Below, one piece after another: positions 1 through 7,647 of a DNA stretch of 64,000 nucleotides (positions are counted from its first letter, which is position 1; each line of letters begins with the position of its first letter). The position numbers and the translations under genes were made by a program. Origin of the DNA: Halomonas sp. HL-48 (GTDB lineage: Bacteria > Pseudomonadota > Gammaproteobacteria > Pseudomonadales > Halomonadaceae); the NCBI RefSeq assembly GCF_001314875.1, contig NZ_LJZS01000003.1, positions 1-64,000 of the forward strand. The letters are read 5' to 3'. The notes beneath the pieces are model-generated. The model did no database searches, had not been told where the DNA came from, and worked only from the letters and a program-made list of their open reading frames with translations.

Positions 1-45
1 GGTACATATTGCGTTTGGCGTGTTGAAGTCACAAAGCGAATATCG

Positions 46-75
46 GCCGCAAGGGGTATAAATCACCCTTGCGGC
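46..75. repeat. Perfect 10-bp inverted repeat (hairpin)
   Basis: Arms GCCGCAAGGG (46-55) and CCCTTGCGGC (66-75) are exact complements around a 10-nt AT-rich loop. No T-run follows on either strand, so it is not a classic intrinsic terminator. It may be the 3' hairpin of a gene to the left of the window, or part of the repeat-rich spacer. Confidence 0.6.
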
Positions 76-94
76 TGGTATCGAGAGACGGTAT

Positions 95-637
95 CTACAG
101 GTCAGGGTGCCTGCACTGGGTTTTGTAGGAGCGCAATTCATTGCGCGATCAGCAATGATCGTGACGCCGAAGATGAACGCTTTTAGATAGTCTGATCGCC
201 CGACAAGTCGGGCTCTTACAGGGTCAGGGTGCCTGCATTGGGTTTGTAGGAGCGCAATTCATTGCGCGGTCAGCATCGATTATGCCGCAGAAGATGAACG
301 CTTTTAGATAGTCTGATCGCCCGACAAGTCGGGCTCCTACAGGTCAGGGTGCCTGCACTGGGTTTTGTAGGAGCGCAATTCATTGCGCGATCAGCATCGA
401 TTATGCCGCCGAAGATGAGCGCCTTTAGATAGTCTGATCGCCCGACAAGTCGGCCTCCTACGGGGGCAGGGTGCCTGCCTTGGGTTTTGTAGGAGCGCAA
501 TTCATTGCGCGATCAGCATCGATTATGCCGCCGAAGATGAGCGCCTTTAGATAGTCTGATCGCCCGACAAGTCGGGTTCCTACAGGGCAGGGTGCCTGCA
601 CTGGGTTTTGTAGGAGCGCAATTCATTGCGCGATCAG
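95..637. repeat. Tandem REPIN-like array, about 4.5 units of 121-122 bp
   Basis: The motif TGTAGGAGCGCAATTCATTG recurs at 124, 245, 366, 488 and 609, giving steps of 121, 121, 122 and 121 bp. Each copy carries a short GCGCAAT/ATTGCGC palindrome. In the first four units it is followed about 70 bp later by an oppositely oriented partner, CGCCCGACAAGTCGGGCTCC and variants, whose reverse strand also begins GTAGGAGC and contains the palindrome CCCGACTTGTCGGG. Two REP-type palindromes facing each other are the hallmark of a REPIN. The last copy lacks its partner and abuts the stop codon of the RND pump gene. Units differ by point changes, so the array is not brand new. A RAYT transposase is not visible in the window. 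Confidence 0.85.
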
Positions 638-671
638 CAATGATCGAGGCGCCGAGGGTGATTGCTGGGTG

Positions 672-3600
672 TCAGCGCCATCGGCCGCCAATCACCAGCA
701 TACAGGGCGTCAGCAGCAGGGTGAGCGCGGTGGCGAAGGTGAGTCCGCCTGCGATGGCGCTCGACATCTGGGTCCACCACTGGGCTGAGGGCGCATTGAA
801 GCCGAGCGCGGGCGAGAACAGATCAACATTGATCCCCAGCACCATCGGCATCAGCCCCAGCACCGTAGTGATCGCCGTCAACAGTACCGGGCGCAGGCGC
901 AGGCAGCCTGCTTCCAGCGCGGCCTCGCCGGGCGTCATGCCACTGCCGCGCAGCTCATTGTAGGTATCGATCAACACAATGTTGTTGTTTACCACGATGC
1001 CCGCCAGGGCAATGATGCCCATCCCCACCATGACAATGCCGAAGGCCTGGCCGGTTATCAGCAGACCCATGAGTACACCCGCTGTGGAAAACACAATGGC
1101 GGACAGCACCAGCCCCGCCTGGTAGAAACTGTTGAACTGGGTGACCAGAATCAACGCCATCAGGCCAATGGCCACCAGGAAGGCGCTGGCCAGGAACTGC
1201 ATCGACTCCTGCTGATCCTCCTGTTCACCCGCCACATTGACCATCAAGCCATCGGGCAAGCGGTCGCCCCCGGCTTCGAGCAGGGCGCTCAGTCGCTCGT
1301 CGGCGAGATAATCCGGCGCCAGATCGGCTTCCACGGTGATGGCCCGGCGACCATCGATGCGGTTGAGGGTGCCAACCTTGGGCGCCGGTTCTAGGGTTAC
1401 AAAGTGTGATATGGGCACCTGGCCGCGCGGAGTGTTGAGCGTCAAGCGTTCCAGTTGATCCAGCGAGCGCCAGTGTTGCGGCAGACGCACGCGAATATCT
1501 ACTTCATCGTTCACCTCGGGGGGGCGATAGCTTGCCACCTGCAGGCCGGTCGTCAGCAGTTGCACTGCGCTGCCGATGGTGGTGACGTCGGTGCCCATGC
1601 GCGCGGCGGCTTCTCGATCGACATTTACCTGCCACTCCACGCCGGGCAGGCTGCGGTTATCCTGAATGTCTTCAAAGCCGCCGAGCTCGCGCATCAGTTG
1701 GGTCAGCTGGTTGACGCCGGCATCGGCGACGTCGGGATCCGTGGCGCTGACTTCCAGCACGATCGGCTTGCCGCCGCCGGGGCCCATCTCCTGCTCCTGA
1801 AATTCAAGCCGAATGCCGGGGATGTCCCCGGCGCGTTCGGCCATATCGTCTAAAATCGCCTGGGCGGGGCGGCGCTCGTGCCAGTCGATGAACTGGAACT
1901 GCAGCATGCCGATCACATCGTTGCCCATCTGCTCGTTGGGCACGGCAAAGGAGCGCGCGTACAGCGCGCGCACTTCGCTCATGCCGGATAGCTTGGCTTC
2001 CACCCGCTGCACGATGGCGTCGGTCTCCTCGGCGGAGAAATCCCCCCGGGCGCGCACCAGCACCTGGGCGCTGTCCGGCTCGACGTTGGGGAAGAAGTCG
2101 ACGCCGTGGTTGAAGCGCGCATAGCCGGTATACAGCAGCGCCATCAACAGGATGGTCACCAGTAGCACCCAGGCCGGGTGCATAAGCAATCGGGCAAGCA
2201 AATGGCGATAGCCGCGCCCGAAGGCCGTCGTCGATGCTTCCTGGTTAGCGCCTGTGGACGTCGCTGCGGTTCGCGTAAACAGACGCCCCAGCGCCGGCAA
2301 AAAAACCAGCGCCATGGCAAGCGATGCCAGCAGGCACAAAATGACCGTGGCGGGCAGGTACTTCATGAACTGACCGACCACGCCGGGCCAGAACAGCAGC
2401 GGAATGAATACCGCAAGCGTCGTTGCGGTAGAGGCAATCACCGGCCAGCTCATGCGGGAGGCGGCATTGAGCCATGCCTGGTGGGGCGATTGGCCATCGC
2501 GCAGATGGCGATCAGCCAGTTCACTGACGACGATGGCGCCGTCCACCAGCATGCCGGCCACCAGGATCAGGCCAAACAGCACCACGATATTGAGCGTAAA
2601 GCCAAACGCCCAAATGAGCAGAATGCCGGTCAGGAAGGCGCCGGGGATGGTCAGGCCGACGAGCAGTGCCATGCGCCAGCCCATGACCGCCACCACCACG
2701 ATCAATACCAGCACCACGGCAGTGAGCACGTTGTTGAGCAGCTCGGAGAGCATGTTCTCGACGGTGGTCGACTCATCGAGAATGGTGGTGAAGCGCAGCT
2801 GTTCGGGGAGCAGGTCGCCTGCTTCTGCCAAACGCTCGCGCACCGCGTCAATGGTGGCGATGATATTCGCCCCGGCGCGTTTGGAGACTTCCAGCACCAC
2901 CGCCGGCTGGCCATCGATGCGGGCAAAGCCTTCGGGGTCTTTATAGGTCGGGTTGATCCACGCCACGTCGCCAAAGGTGACCACGCGATCCTCATCGACC
3001 TTGACCGGCATGTCCATGACATCGTCGAGAGAGGCAATAATGCCGGGGACTTTCAACGCCAGGCGCCCCGCACCGGTATCCAGGCTGCCGGCGGCGACAA
3101 GGCGGTTGTTGCGCGACACCTGATTAAACAGCGAATCAAAGTCAACGCCGTAGCTTTCCAGTACCAGTGGGTCGACGACGATCTCCAGCAGGTCTTCCCG
3201 CTCGCCGGCAATATCGACTTCCAGTACATCGGCGATGCCTTCGATTTCCTGCTGAAGGCGCCGGGCAATCGTCATGCGCTCACGGGTATCCAACTGACCG
3301 GACAGGCCGATGGTCAAGACCGGAAACTCCGACACATTGACCTCCATGACCCGTGGCTCATCGGCCTCGGATGGCAGGTCGCTACGCGCAATGTCCACCC
3401 GGTCGCGCACGTCGGTCAGGGCGGTATCGGGGTCGAAGCCGGGATCGAACTCAAGCGTGATCGACCCATGGCCTTCGCTGGATTGTGCGGTGAACTTGCG
3501 CAGCCCTTCAATGCCACGCAGTTCCTGCTCCATAGGCCGAATCAGCAGCCGCTCGCCATCCTCGGGGCTTACCCCTTCCAGAGACAGCGACACGTAGATC

Positions 3601-3734
3601 ATCGGGATGGTGACGTCGGGGTTGGCTTCCTTGGGAATCACCTGCCAGGTGGTGATGCCCGCCAGCAGCAGGCTCACCAGCAGCAGTAGGGACGTGCGGG
3701 TGTGGGTCAGCGCCGCGTTAATCAACTGGCGCAT
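672..3734 (-). CDS. RND-family efflux pump, inner-membrane permease subunit
   Basis: A 1020-residue protein of AcrB/HAE-like length and architecture: an N-terminal helix (TRTSLLLLVSLLLAGITTWQ), large periplasmic loops, and membrane clusters around residues 330-520 and 850-1000. Such pumps are proton-driven and export drugs or lipophilic compounds through an adaptor and an outer membrane channel. I chose ATG 3734, beginning MRQLINAALTHTRTS, because it has an AGGA ribosome site and a normal pump N-terminus; the open frame runs 38 residues further upstream. The start overlaps the end of the adaptor gene by 17 nt, so the two are co-translated. In helix 4 the motif reads LVDGAIVV with D398 followed by Gly399, where AcrB has two aspartates; many non-AcrB RND subfamilies vary here. 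The substrate cannot be read from sequence. Confidence 0.93.
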   Translation of the reverse strand: MRQLINAALTHTRTSLLLLVSLLLAGITTWQVIPKEANPDVTIPMIYVSLSLEGVSPEDGERLLIRPMEQELRGIEGLRKFTAQSSEGHGSITLEFDPGFDPDTALTDVRDRVDIARSDLPSEADEPRVMEVNVSEFPVLTIGLSGQLDTRERMTIARRLQQEIEGIADVLEVDIAGEREDLLEIVVDPLVLESYGVDFDSLFNQVSRNNRLVAAGSLDTGAGRLALKVPGIIASLDDVMDMPVKVDEDRVVTFGDVAWINPTYKDPEGFARIDGQPAVVLEVSKRAGANIIATIDAVRERLAEAGDLLPEQLRFTTILDESTTVENMLSELLNNVLTAVVLVLIVVVAVMGWRMALLVGLTIPGAFLTGILLIWAFGFTLNIVVLFGLILVAGMLVDGAIVVSELADRHLRDGQSPHQAWLNAASRMSWPVIASTATTLAVFIPLLFWPGVVGQFMKYLPATVILCLLASLAMALVFLPALGRLFTRTAATSTGANQEASTTAFGRGYRHLLARLLMHPAWVLLVTILLMALLYTGYARFNHGVDFFPNVEPDSAQVLVRARGDFSAEETDAIVQRVEAKLSGMSEVRALYARSFAVPNEQMGNDVIGMLQFQFIDWHERRPAQAILDDMAERAGDIPGIRLEFQEQEMGPGGGKPIVLEVSATDPDVADAGVNQLTQLMRELGGFEDIQDNRSLPGVEWQVNVDREAAARMGTDVTTIGSAVQLLTTGLQVASYRPPEVNDEVDIRVRLPQHWRSLDQLERLTLNTPRGQVPISHFVTLEPAPKVGTLNRIDGRRAITVEADLAPDYLADERLSALLEAGGDRLPDGLMVNVAGEQEDQQESMQFLASAFLVAIGLMALILVTQFNSFYQAGLVLSAIVFSTAGVLMGLLITGQAFGIVMVGMGIIALAGIVVNNNIVLIDTYNELRGSGMTPGEAALEAGCLRLRPVLLTAITTVLGLMPMVLGINVDLFSPALGFNAPSAQWWTQMSSAIAGGLTFATALTLLLTPCMLVIGGRWR

Positions 3735-4860
3735 GAACGCTATCCTGTTCTGCCGGTGCGTCTGAAGAATGCTCCGAGGGCGACGCAATCGTGGCGTCGT
3801 CCGCAGTGACGGGGATGACCGTCTCACCCACGTCGACCATGCCCGCACCCAGGGTAATCAGGCGCAGCGGGTCGGCAAGGCCGGTTACATAAGCACGCTG
3901 GTTGTCGGCGCTGACCAGTTCCACGCGGGTCTGCTGTACCTTGTCATTGTCGTCCAGGTGCTTGACCGCCAGCTGACCTTCGCTGTCCAGGCTTAGTAGC
4001 GCAGGCGACAGGGAGTGCACCTGGCGAGGCGGCAAGGTGATCGTCAGCTCCGCGCTGCCGCCTGCCAAACGCTTGCTGGCCGGATTGTCCAGCGTGGCCT
4101 CGATATAAAAGCTGCGCGTGGCTTCTTCCGCGCGATGGCTGATAAAGGTCAGTTCGCCCTCGAGCTGCTCGCCATTCAACAGACGCGCGGTGACCGGGAG
4201 GCCCACGCTTAAATAGCCCACCTGCTGCTGCGAGACCCAGGCGGCGCCTTTCAAACGGCGGTCGTCGACCAGTTGAGCCCATTCCTCGCCGGGCTGCAGC
4301 AGGTCGCCAAGCTCCACTGTCACGCGATTAAGCACGCCGTCAAAAGGCGCGGTAGGGCGGCTGTCATCCAGTTGCTTCTGCAGCTGTGCAACGGAGGCGG
4401 CGCTAGCGCTCAAGGCGCTCTGTCGGCGCAGCAGTTCAGGCTGCGAAATCAGTTCCCGCTGGCGCAGGTTGCGTGCGCCAGCATACTCGGCTTCGGCCAA
4501 GGCCAGTTCGTCGCGGGCCTGTTGCAGCTGCTCGGCCAGGGCGTCGTTGTCGAGCACGAGCAGCGTATCGCCCGCTGCCACGCGGCTGCCCTGGTCCACC
4601 GGCTTCTCGGCGACATAACCTGTCGCGTTGGCACGCAGGGCAGTCTCCCGCTGGGCGGTCAGTTGGCCTTGAACAATCTGCTCGGGAATATAAGCGATGC
4701 TCTGCTGTTCGACGACTTCCACGCGTGATTCCGGGTCGCTGTCTTCAGTGGCCTCCGGGGCCTCCGATTGAAAGCCCTGAAAATTACCCAGAGCCAGCCA
4801 TACCACCAGCGCCAGTACGAGAAGACTGGCCAAGGCATAAGAGAACGGGATTTTTCGCAT
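3718..4860 (-). CDS. RND efflux periplasmic adaptor (membrane fusion protein)
   Basis: A 380-residue HlyD/AcrA-type adaptor. It has one N-terminal membrane anchor (about residues 9-27), then a split lipoyl half-motif region (ALRANATGYVAEKPVDQGSR), a helical hairpin (LQQARDELALAEAEYAGARNLRQRE begins it), the second lipoyl half (DSRPTAPFDGVLNRVTVELG) and beta-barrel and membrane-proximal domains. It bridges the pump downstream to an outer membrane channel. It is the first gene of the two-gene minus-strand operon and overlaps the pump gene by 17 nt. No TolC-type gene lies next to it, so the channel is probably encoded elsewhere. The C-terminal tail (ATIASPSEHSSDAPAEQDSV) is low-complexity. No local TetR-type repressor is visible. 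Confidence 0.92.
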   Translation of the reverse strand: MRKIPFSYALASLLVLALVVWLALGNFQGFQSEAPEATEDSDPESRVEVVEQQSIAYIPEQIVQGQLTAQRETALRANATGYVAEKPVDQGSRVAAGDTLLVLDNDALAEQLQQARDELALAEAEYAGARNLRQRELISQPELLRRQSALSASAASVAQLQKQLDDSRPTAPFDGVLNRVTVELGDLLQPGEEWAQLVDDRRLKGAAWVSQQQVGYLSVGLPVTARLLNGEQLEGELTFISHRAEEATRSFYIEATLDNPASKRLAGGSAELTITLPPRQVHSLSPALLSLDSEGQLAVKHLDDNDKVQQTRVELVSADNQRAYVTGLADPLRLITLGAGMVDVGETVIPVTADDATIASPSEHSSDAPAEQDSVHAPVD

Positions 4861-5000
4861 GGAGCGTCCATGTCCTTAGCAAAACAAGAAAGGATGTACT
4901 AGCGCCGTCGATACCATAGCGCAACTCAGCCTTTTCAGCGAGTCGCCTACTATTGGGGAGAATGGTCGTCACGGCAAATGCATACTAGTCTCATGTCTGA

Positions 5001-5029
5001 TTGAGTTTTTATTCGCCTGGGCATACCAT
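5001..5029 (+). promoter_or_regulatory. Candidate sigma-70 promoter for mdh
   Basis: TTGAGT at 5001-5006 and TACCAT at 5024-5029 are separated by 17 nt and lie about 75 nt ahead of the malate dehydrogenase start, in the 243-bp divergent spacer with the RND operon. The -10 match is only four of six, so this is tentative. Confidence 0.35.
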
Positions 5030-5103
5030 CTTTGCGTCTTGAGTTCTGTAGCGCCACTCCTCAGGCGAGAACCATCCCTAGGTGAACCAATCAAGGAGCA
5101 ATG

Positions 5104-6078
5104 ATGAAAGATCCAGTACGTATTGCGATTACCGGCGGCGCCGGTCAGATCAGCTACTCTCTTATTTTCCGCATCGCCGCAGGCGACATGCTGGGGCCGG
5201 ATCAGCCTGTCATTCTCCAGCTTCTGGAAATTCCCCAGGCAATGGACGCTCTGAACGGCGTGGTGATGGAAGTCAACGACTGTGCCTTCCCGCTGGTGCA
5301 GGACATCGTCGCCACCGACGACCCGAACGTCGCGTTCAAGGACGCTGACTTCGCGCTGCTGGTCGGTGCACGCCCGCGCGGTCCGGGCATGGAGCGTAAA
5401 GATCTGCTGGAAGCCAACGCCGCGATCTTCTCTGTACAGGGTAAGGCGCTGAACGACCACGCCAGCCGTGACGTGAAAGTGCTGGTGGTCGGTAACCCGG
5501 CCAACACCAACGCACTGATTGCGTCCTGCAACGCGCCGGATCTGGACGCTGGCCAGTTCACCGCCATGACGCGCCTGGACCACAACCGTGCGCTGACCCA
5601 ACTGGCTCAGAAAACCGGCAAGCACGTCACGGACGTTGAAAACATGATCATCTGGGGCAACCACAGTGCCACTCAGTACCCGGATCTGGCCCAGTGCAAA
5701 GTCGACGGCAAAGCCGCGTTCGATCTGGTCGCGCGTGACTGGTACGAAAACGACTTCATCCCCACCGTGCAGCAGCGCGGCGCGGCGATCATCAAGGCGC
5801 GCGGTGCGTCTTCCGCAGCTTCTGCTGCCTCTTCCGCCATCGACCACATGCACGACTGGGCGCTGGGCTCCAAAGGCATCGTCAGCATGGCGATTCCCTC
5901 TGACGGCAGCTACGGCATCGAAGAAGGCATCATCTACTCCTACCCGGTGCGTTGCCAGGGCGGCAAGTATGAAATCGTTCAAGGCTTTGAGATTGACGAA
6001 TTCAGCCGGGACAAGATGAAGGCGACCGAGACAGAACTGCGCGAAGAGCGTGCGGCCGTTGAGCATCTGCTCGGCTAA
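5104..6078 (+). CDS. mdh: Malate dehydrogenase (NAD-dependent)
   Basis: Interconverts malate and oxaloacetate in the TCA cycle, in the cytoplasm. The 324-residue protein has the Rossmann motif [12 protein letters not shown] at its N-terminus, the substrate-loop arginines in [31 protein letters not shown] with the catalytic aspartate, and [10 protein letters not shown] with catalytic His187. This is the cytosolic-type MDH subfamily (about 325 residues), not the E. coli type (312). Two in-frame ATGs abut; AAGGAG ends at 5098, so the second ATG at 5104 has the better spacing and gives [12 protein letters not shown]. It is a single-gene unit, ended by a strong terminator, with the RND operon divergent upstream. 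Confidence 0.97.
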   Translation: MKDPVRIAITGGAGQISYSLIFRIAAGDMLGPDQPVILQLLEIPQAMDALNGVVMEVNDCAFPLVQDIVATDDPNVAFKDADFALLVGARPRGPGMERKDLLEANAAIFSVQGKALNDHASRDVKVLVVGNPANTNALIASCNAPDLDAGQFTAMTRLDHNRALTQLAQKTGKHVTDVENMIIWGNHSATQYPDLAQCKVDGKAAFDLVARDWYENDFIPTVQQRGAAIIKARGASSAASAASSAIDHMHDWALGSKGIVSMAIPSDGSYGIEEGIIYSYPVRCQGGKYEIVQGFEIDEFSRDKMKATETELREERAAVEHLLG

Positions 6079-6106
6079 GCGGAGAAAAGCCAGAATTAGA
6101 AGTAAG

Positions 6107-6140
6107 AAAACCCCACAGACTGTGATCTGTGGGGTTTTTT
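6107..6140 (+). terminator. Intrinsic terminator after mdh
   Basis: Stem CCCCACAGA (6111-6119) pairs exactly with TCTGTGGGG (6126-6134), with a 6-nt loop, an A-run before and TTTTTT after. The flanking A-run and T-run make it potentially bidirectional, so it could also serve the minus-strand HAD gene. Confidence 0.92.
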
Positions 6141-6170
6141 CTTAGTCGATATCTTCACCTATCCTGACGC

Positions 6171-6208
6171 TTCCTTCTTCCTTCTTCCTTCTTCCTTCTT
6201 CCTTCTTC
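6171..6208. repeat. Heptanucleotide microsatellite (TTCCTTC), about 5.4 copies
   Basis: Five perfect copies of TTCCTTC plus a partial one lie between the mdh terminator and the 3' end of the HAD phosphatase gene. On the other strand the unit reads AAGAAGG in rotation, one base different from the AAGAGGG unit at 13725-13799. Not in any coding frame. Confidence 0.9.
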
Positions 6209-6239
6209 TAGGCGCGAAGCGCCGCGCTTCAAGCGGTTA

Positions 6240-6896
6240 TCAGTCCCGTAAGCTCATGATTCGCCATTGGCGCTCTTCGGCGATGTGGCGCAGCGTATCG
6301 TCAGGGTCGACGGCGACCGGGTGGTCGACTTCTTCAAGTAGCGGTAAATCGTTGTGCGAGTCGCTGTAGAACCAGGCGCCTTCCATGGTCAGCTCCTGCT
6401 CCGAAAGCCACTGCTGCAGGCGGGTGACTTTGCCTTCCCGGTAGCTTGGCACGCCCTGGACGCGGCCGGTGTAACGACCGTCAATGTGCTCGGGTTCGAC
6501 GGCAATCAGGTGATCAACGCCCAATCGTTCGGCGATCGGTGCGGTGATGAAGCGATTGGTGGCGGTAATGATCAGCAGTGTGTCGCCACTGGTGCGGTGG
6601 CGCGCCAGCAATTCTTCAGCTTTGGGTAGAATATGCGGTTCGATCTTGCTGACCATGAACTGCTGATGCCAGGCGGCAAGCTGTTCGGGGGTGTTATCGG
6701 CAAGTGGTTTGAGGGCAACGGCCAGAAACTCGGCCATGTCGAGCGTGCCTGCCTGATAGTCGGCCATGAAGCGGTCGTTGGCTTCCCGATAGGCGACGGG
6801 ATCCACTGCTCCCTGCTCAAGCAGGAACTCGCCCCAGGCGTGATCGCTATCGATGGAAATCAAGGTGTTATCCAAGTCGAAAATGGCCAGACTCAC
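6240..6896 (-). CDS. HAD-IB family phosphatase (SerB-like)
   Basis: A 218-residue haloacid-dehalogenase phosphatase of subfamily IB, the group that includes phosphoserine phosphatase and one type of histidinol-phosphatase. Motif I is FDLDNTL near residue 5, motif II is LIITATN (Thr in place of the usual Ser), and motif III is the lysine before VTRLQQWL plus FYSDSHNDLPLL. The small cap between motifs I and II is helical. GTG 6896 was chosen because GGGGAG lies at normal spacing and translation then begins directly at the motif I strand; the open frame extends 39 residues further. It is divergent from rppH, the same arrangement as in Pseudomonas, where the homologue next to rppH is also a HAD phosphatase. 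The substrate is not established. Confidence 0.88.
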   Translation of the reverse strand: MSLAIFDLDNTLISIDSDHAWGEFLLEQGAVDPVAYREANDRFMADYQAGTLDMAEFLAVALKPLADNTPEQLAAWHQQFMVSKIEPHILPKAEELLARHRTSGDTLLIITATNRFITAPIAERLGVDHLIAVEPEHIDGRYTGRVQGVPSYREGKVTRLQQWLSEQELTMEGAWFYSDSHNDLPLLEEVDHPVAVDPDDTLRHIAEERQWRIMSLRD

Positions 6897-6921
6897 GGCG
6901 CTCCCCTTATCATCAATGATG

Positions 6922-6942
6922 GATGACACACGGCGTGTCATC
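6922..6942. promoter_or_regulatory. Perfect palindrome in the HAD/rppH divergent spacer
   Basis: GATGACAC (6922-6929) and GTGTCATC (6935-6942) are exact inverted copies around 5 nt. It lies 26 bp upstream of the HAD start. The size and symmetry suit a dimeric repressor operator, but a leader hairpin is equally possible. Confidence 0.4.
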
Positions 6943-7092
6943 GGTGATTGGCGGGAGCGGATTATCGCAGAGTCATCATGGGTTTCACACCGCAACGCCG
7001 GGTGCGTTGGCAAGTTAGCGTTATATTGTATTGATACGCTTGTTGTCCTTGTGGAAAAATGGCGGTAACTGAAAATTTATAAGGTGATGTCC

Positions 7093-7584
7093 GTGATCGA
7101 CGCTGACGGCTTTCGCCCCAATGTTGGCATCATTATCGCCAACCGCCAGGGGCAGCTGCTATGGGCGCGTCGTGTAGGGCAAAATGCGTGGCAGTTTCCC
7201 CAGGGAGGCATCAAGTCAAGCGAGACGCCGCAACAAGCGCTTTTTCGTGAGCTTCACGAAGAAATTGGCCTGACGGCCAACGATGTTGACATTGTCGCCT
7301 GCACCCGGGGCTGGCTGCGCTACCGTCTGCCACGACGCATGATTCGCACACATTCTCGGCCCGTTTGTATCGGCCAGAAGCAGAAGTGGTTTTTACTCCA
7401 AATCCGCTGCGAGGACAGTCGTATCTGCATGACGGCGACGCCCAAGCCCGAATTTGATGGCTGGCGCTGGGTTAGCTACTGGTATCCCCTCGGCCAGGTC
7501 GTGCCATTCAAGCGTGAAGTGTATCGCCGTGCGCTGCGCGAGCTATCCCCCCGTGTTCAACGATTGGCGCTAATAGACGAGTAA
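7093..7584 (+). CDS. rppH: RNA pyrophosphohydrolase
   Basis: A Nudix hydrolase that removes pyrophosphate from the 5' end of triphosphorylated mRNA, starting RNase E-dependent decay. The 163-residue protein aligns from the first residue with E. coli Rpp[21 protein letters not shown], then FPQGGI, the Nudix box from GGIKSSETP through RELHEEIGL, and the family-specific [14 protein letters not shown] and [14 protein letters not shown]. Three in-frame starts exist (GTG 7084, ATG 7087, GTG 7093). AAGGTG at 7081-7086 is correctly spaced only for GTG 7093, which also matches the family N-terminus. It is followed by ptsP in the same direction, 63 bp away, as in many gammaproteobacteria. Confidence 0.96.
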   Translation: MIDADGFRPNVGIIIANRQGQLLWARRVGQNAWQFPQGGIKSSETPQQALFRELHEEIGLTANDVDIVACTRGWLRYRLPRRMIRTHSRPVCIGQKQKWFLLQIRCEDSRICMTATPKPEFDGWRWVSYWYPLGQVVPFKREVYRRALRELSPRVQRLALIDE

Positions 7585-7647
7585 GCTGCCGCCCTGCGAT
7601 AGGACAGCAGTTGGTTGCCAAGGAATTCCTCAGCGAGGCAAATAACA

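Noticed and set aside
95..637. CRISPR array
   Set aside because: The period is regular but about 121 bp, the spacers are also near-identical between units, and each unit holds two facing REP palindromes. No cas genes are present.
2178..3689. 503-residue plus-strand open frame opposite the RND pump
   Set aside because: Gln/His/Arg-rich shadow of the pump coding strand; no domain resemblance.
4969..6066. 365-residue minus-strand open frame opposite mdh
   Set aside because: It is antisense to a confidently identified malate dehydrogenase; the composition (many His, Arg, Val) is typical of a shadow frame and no family features are visible.
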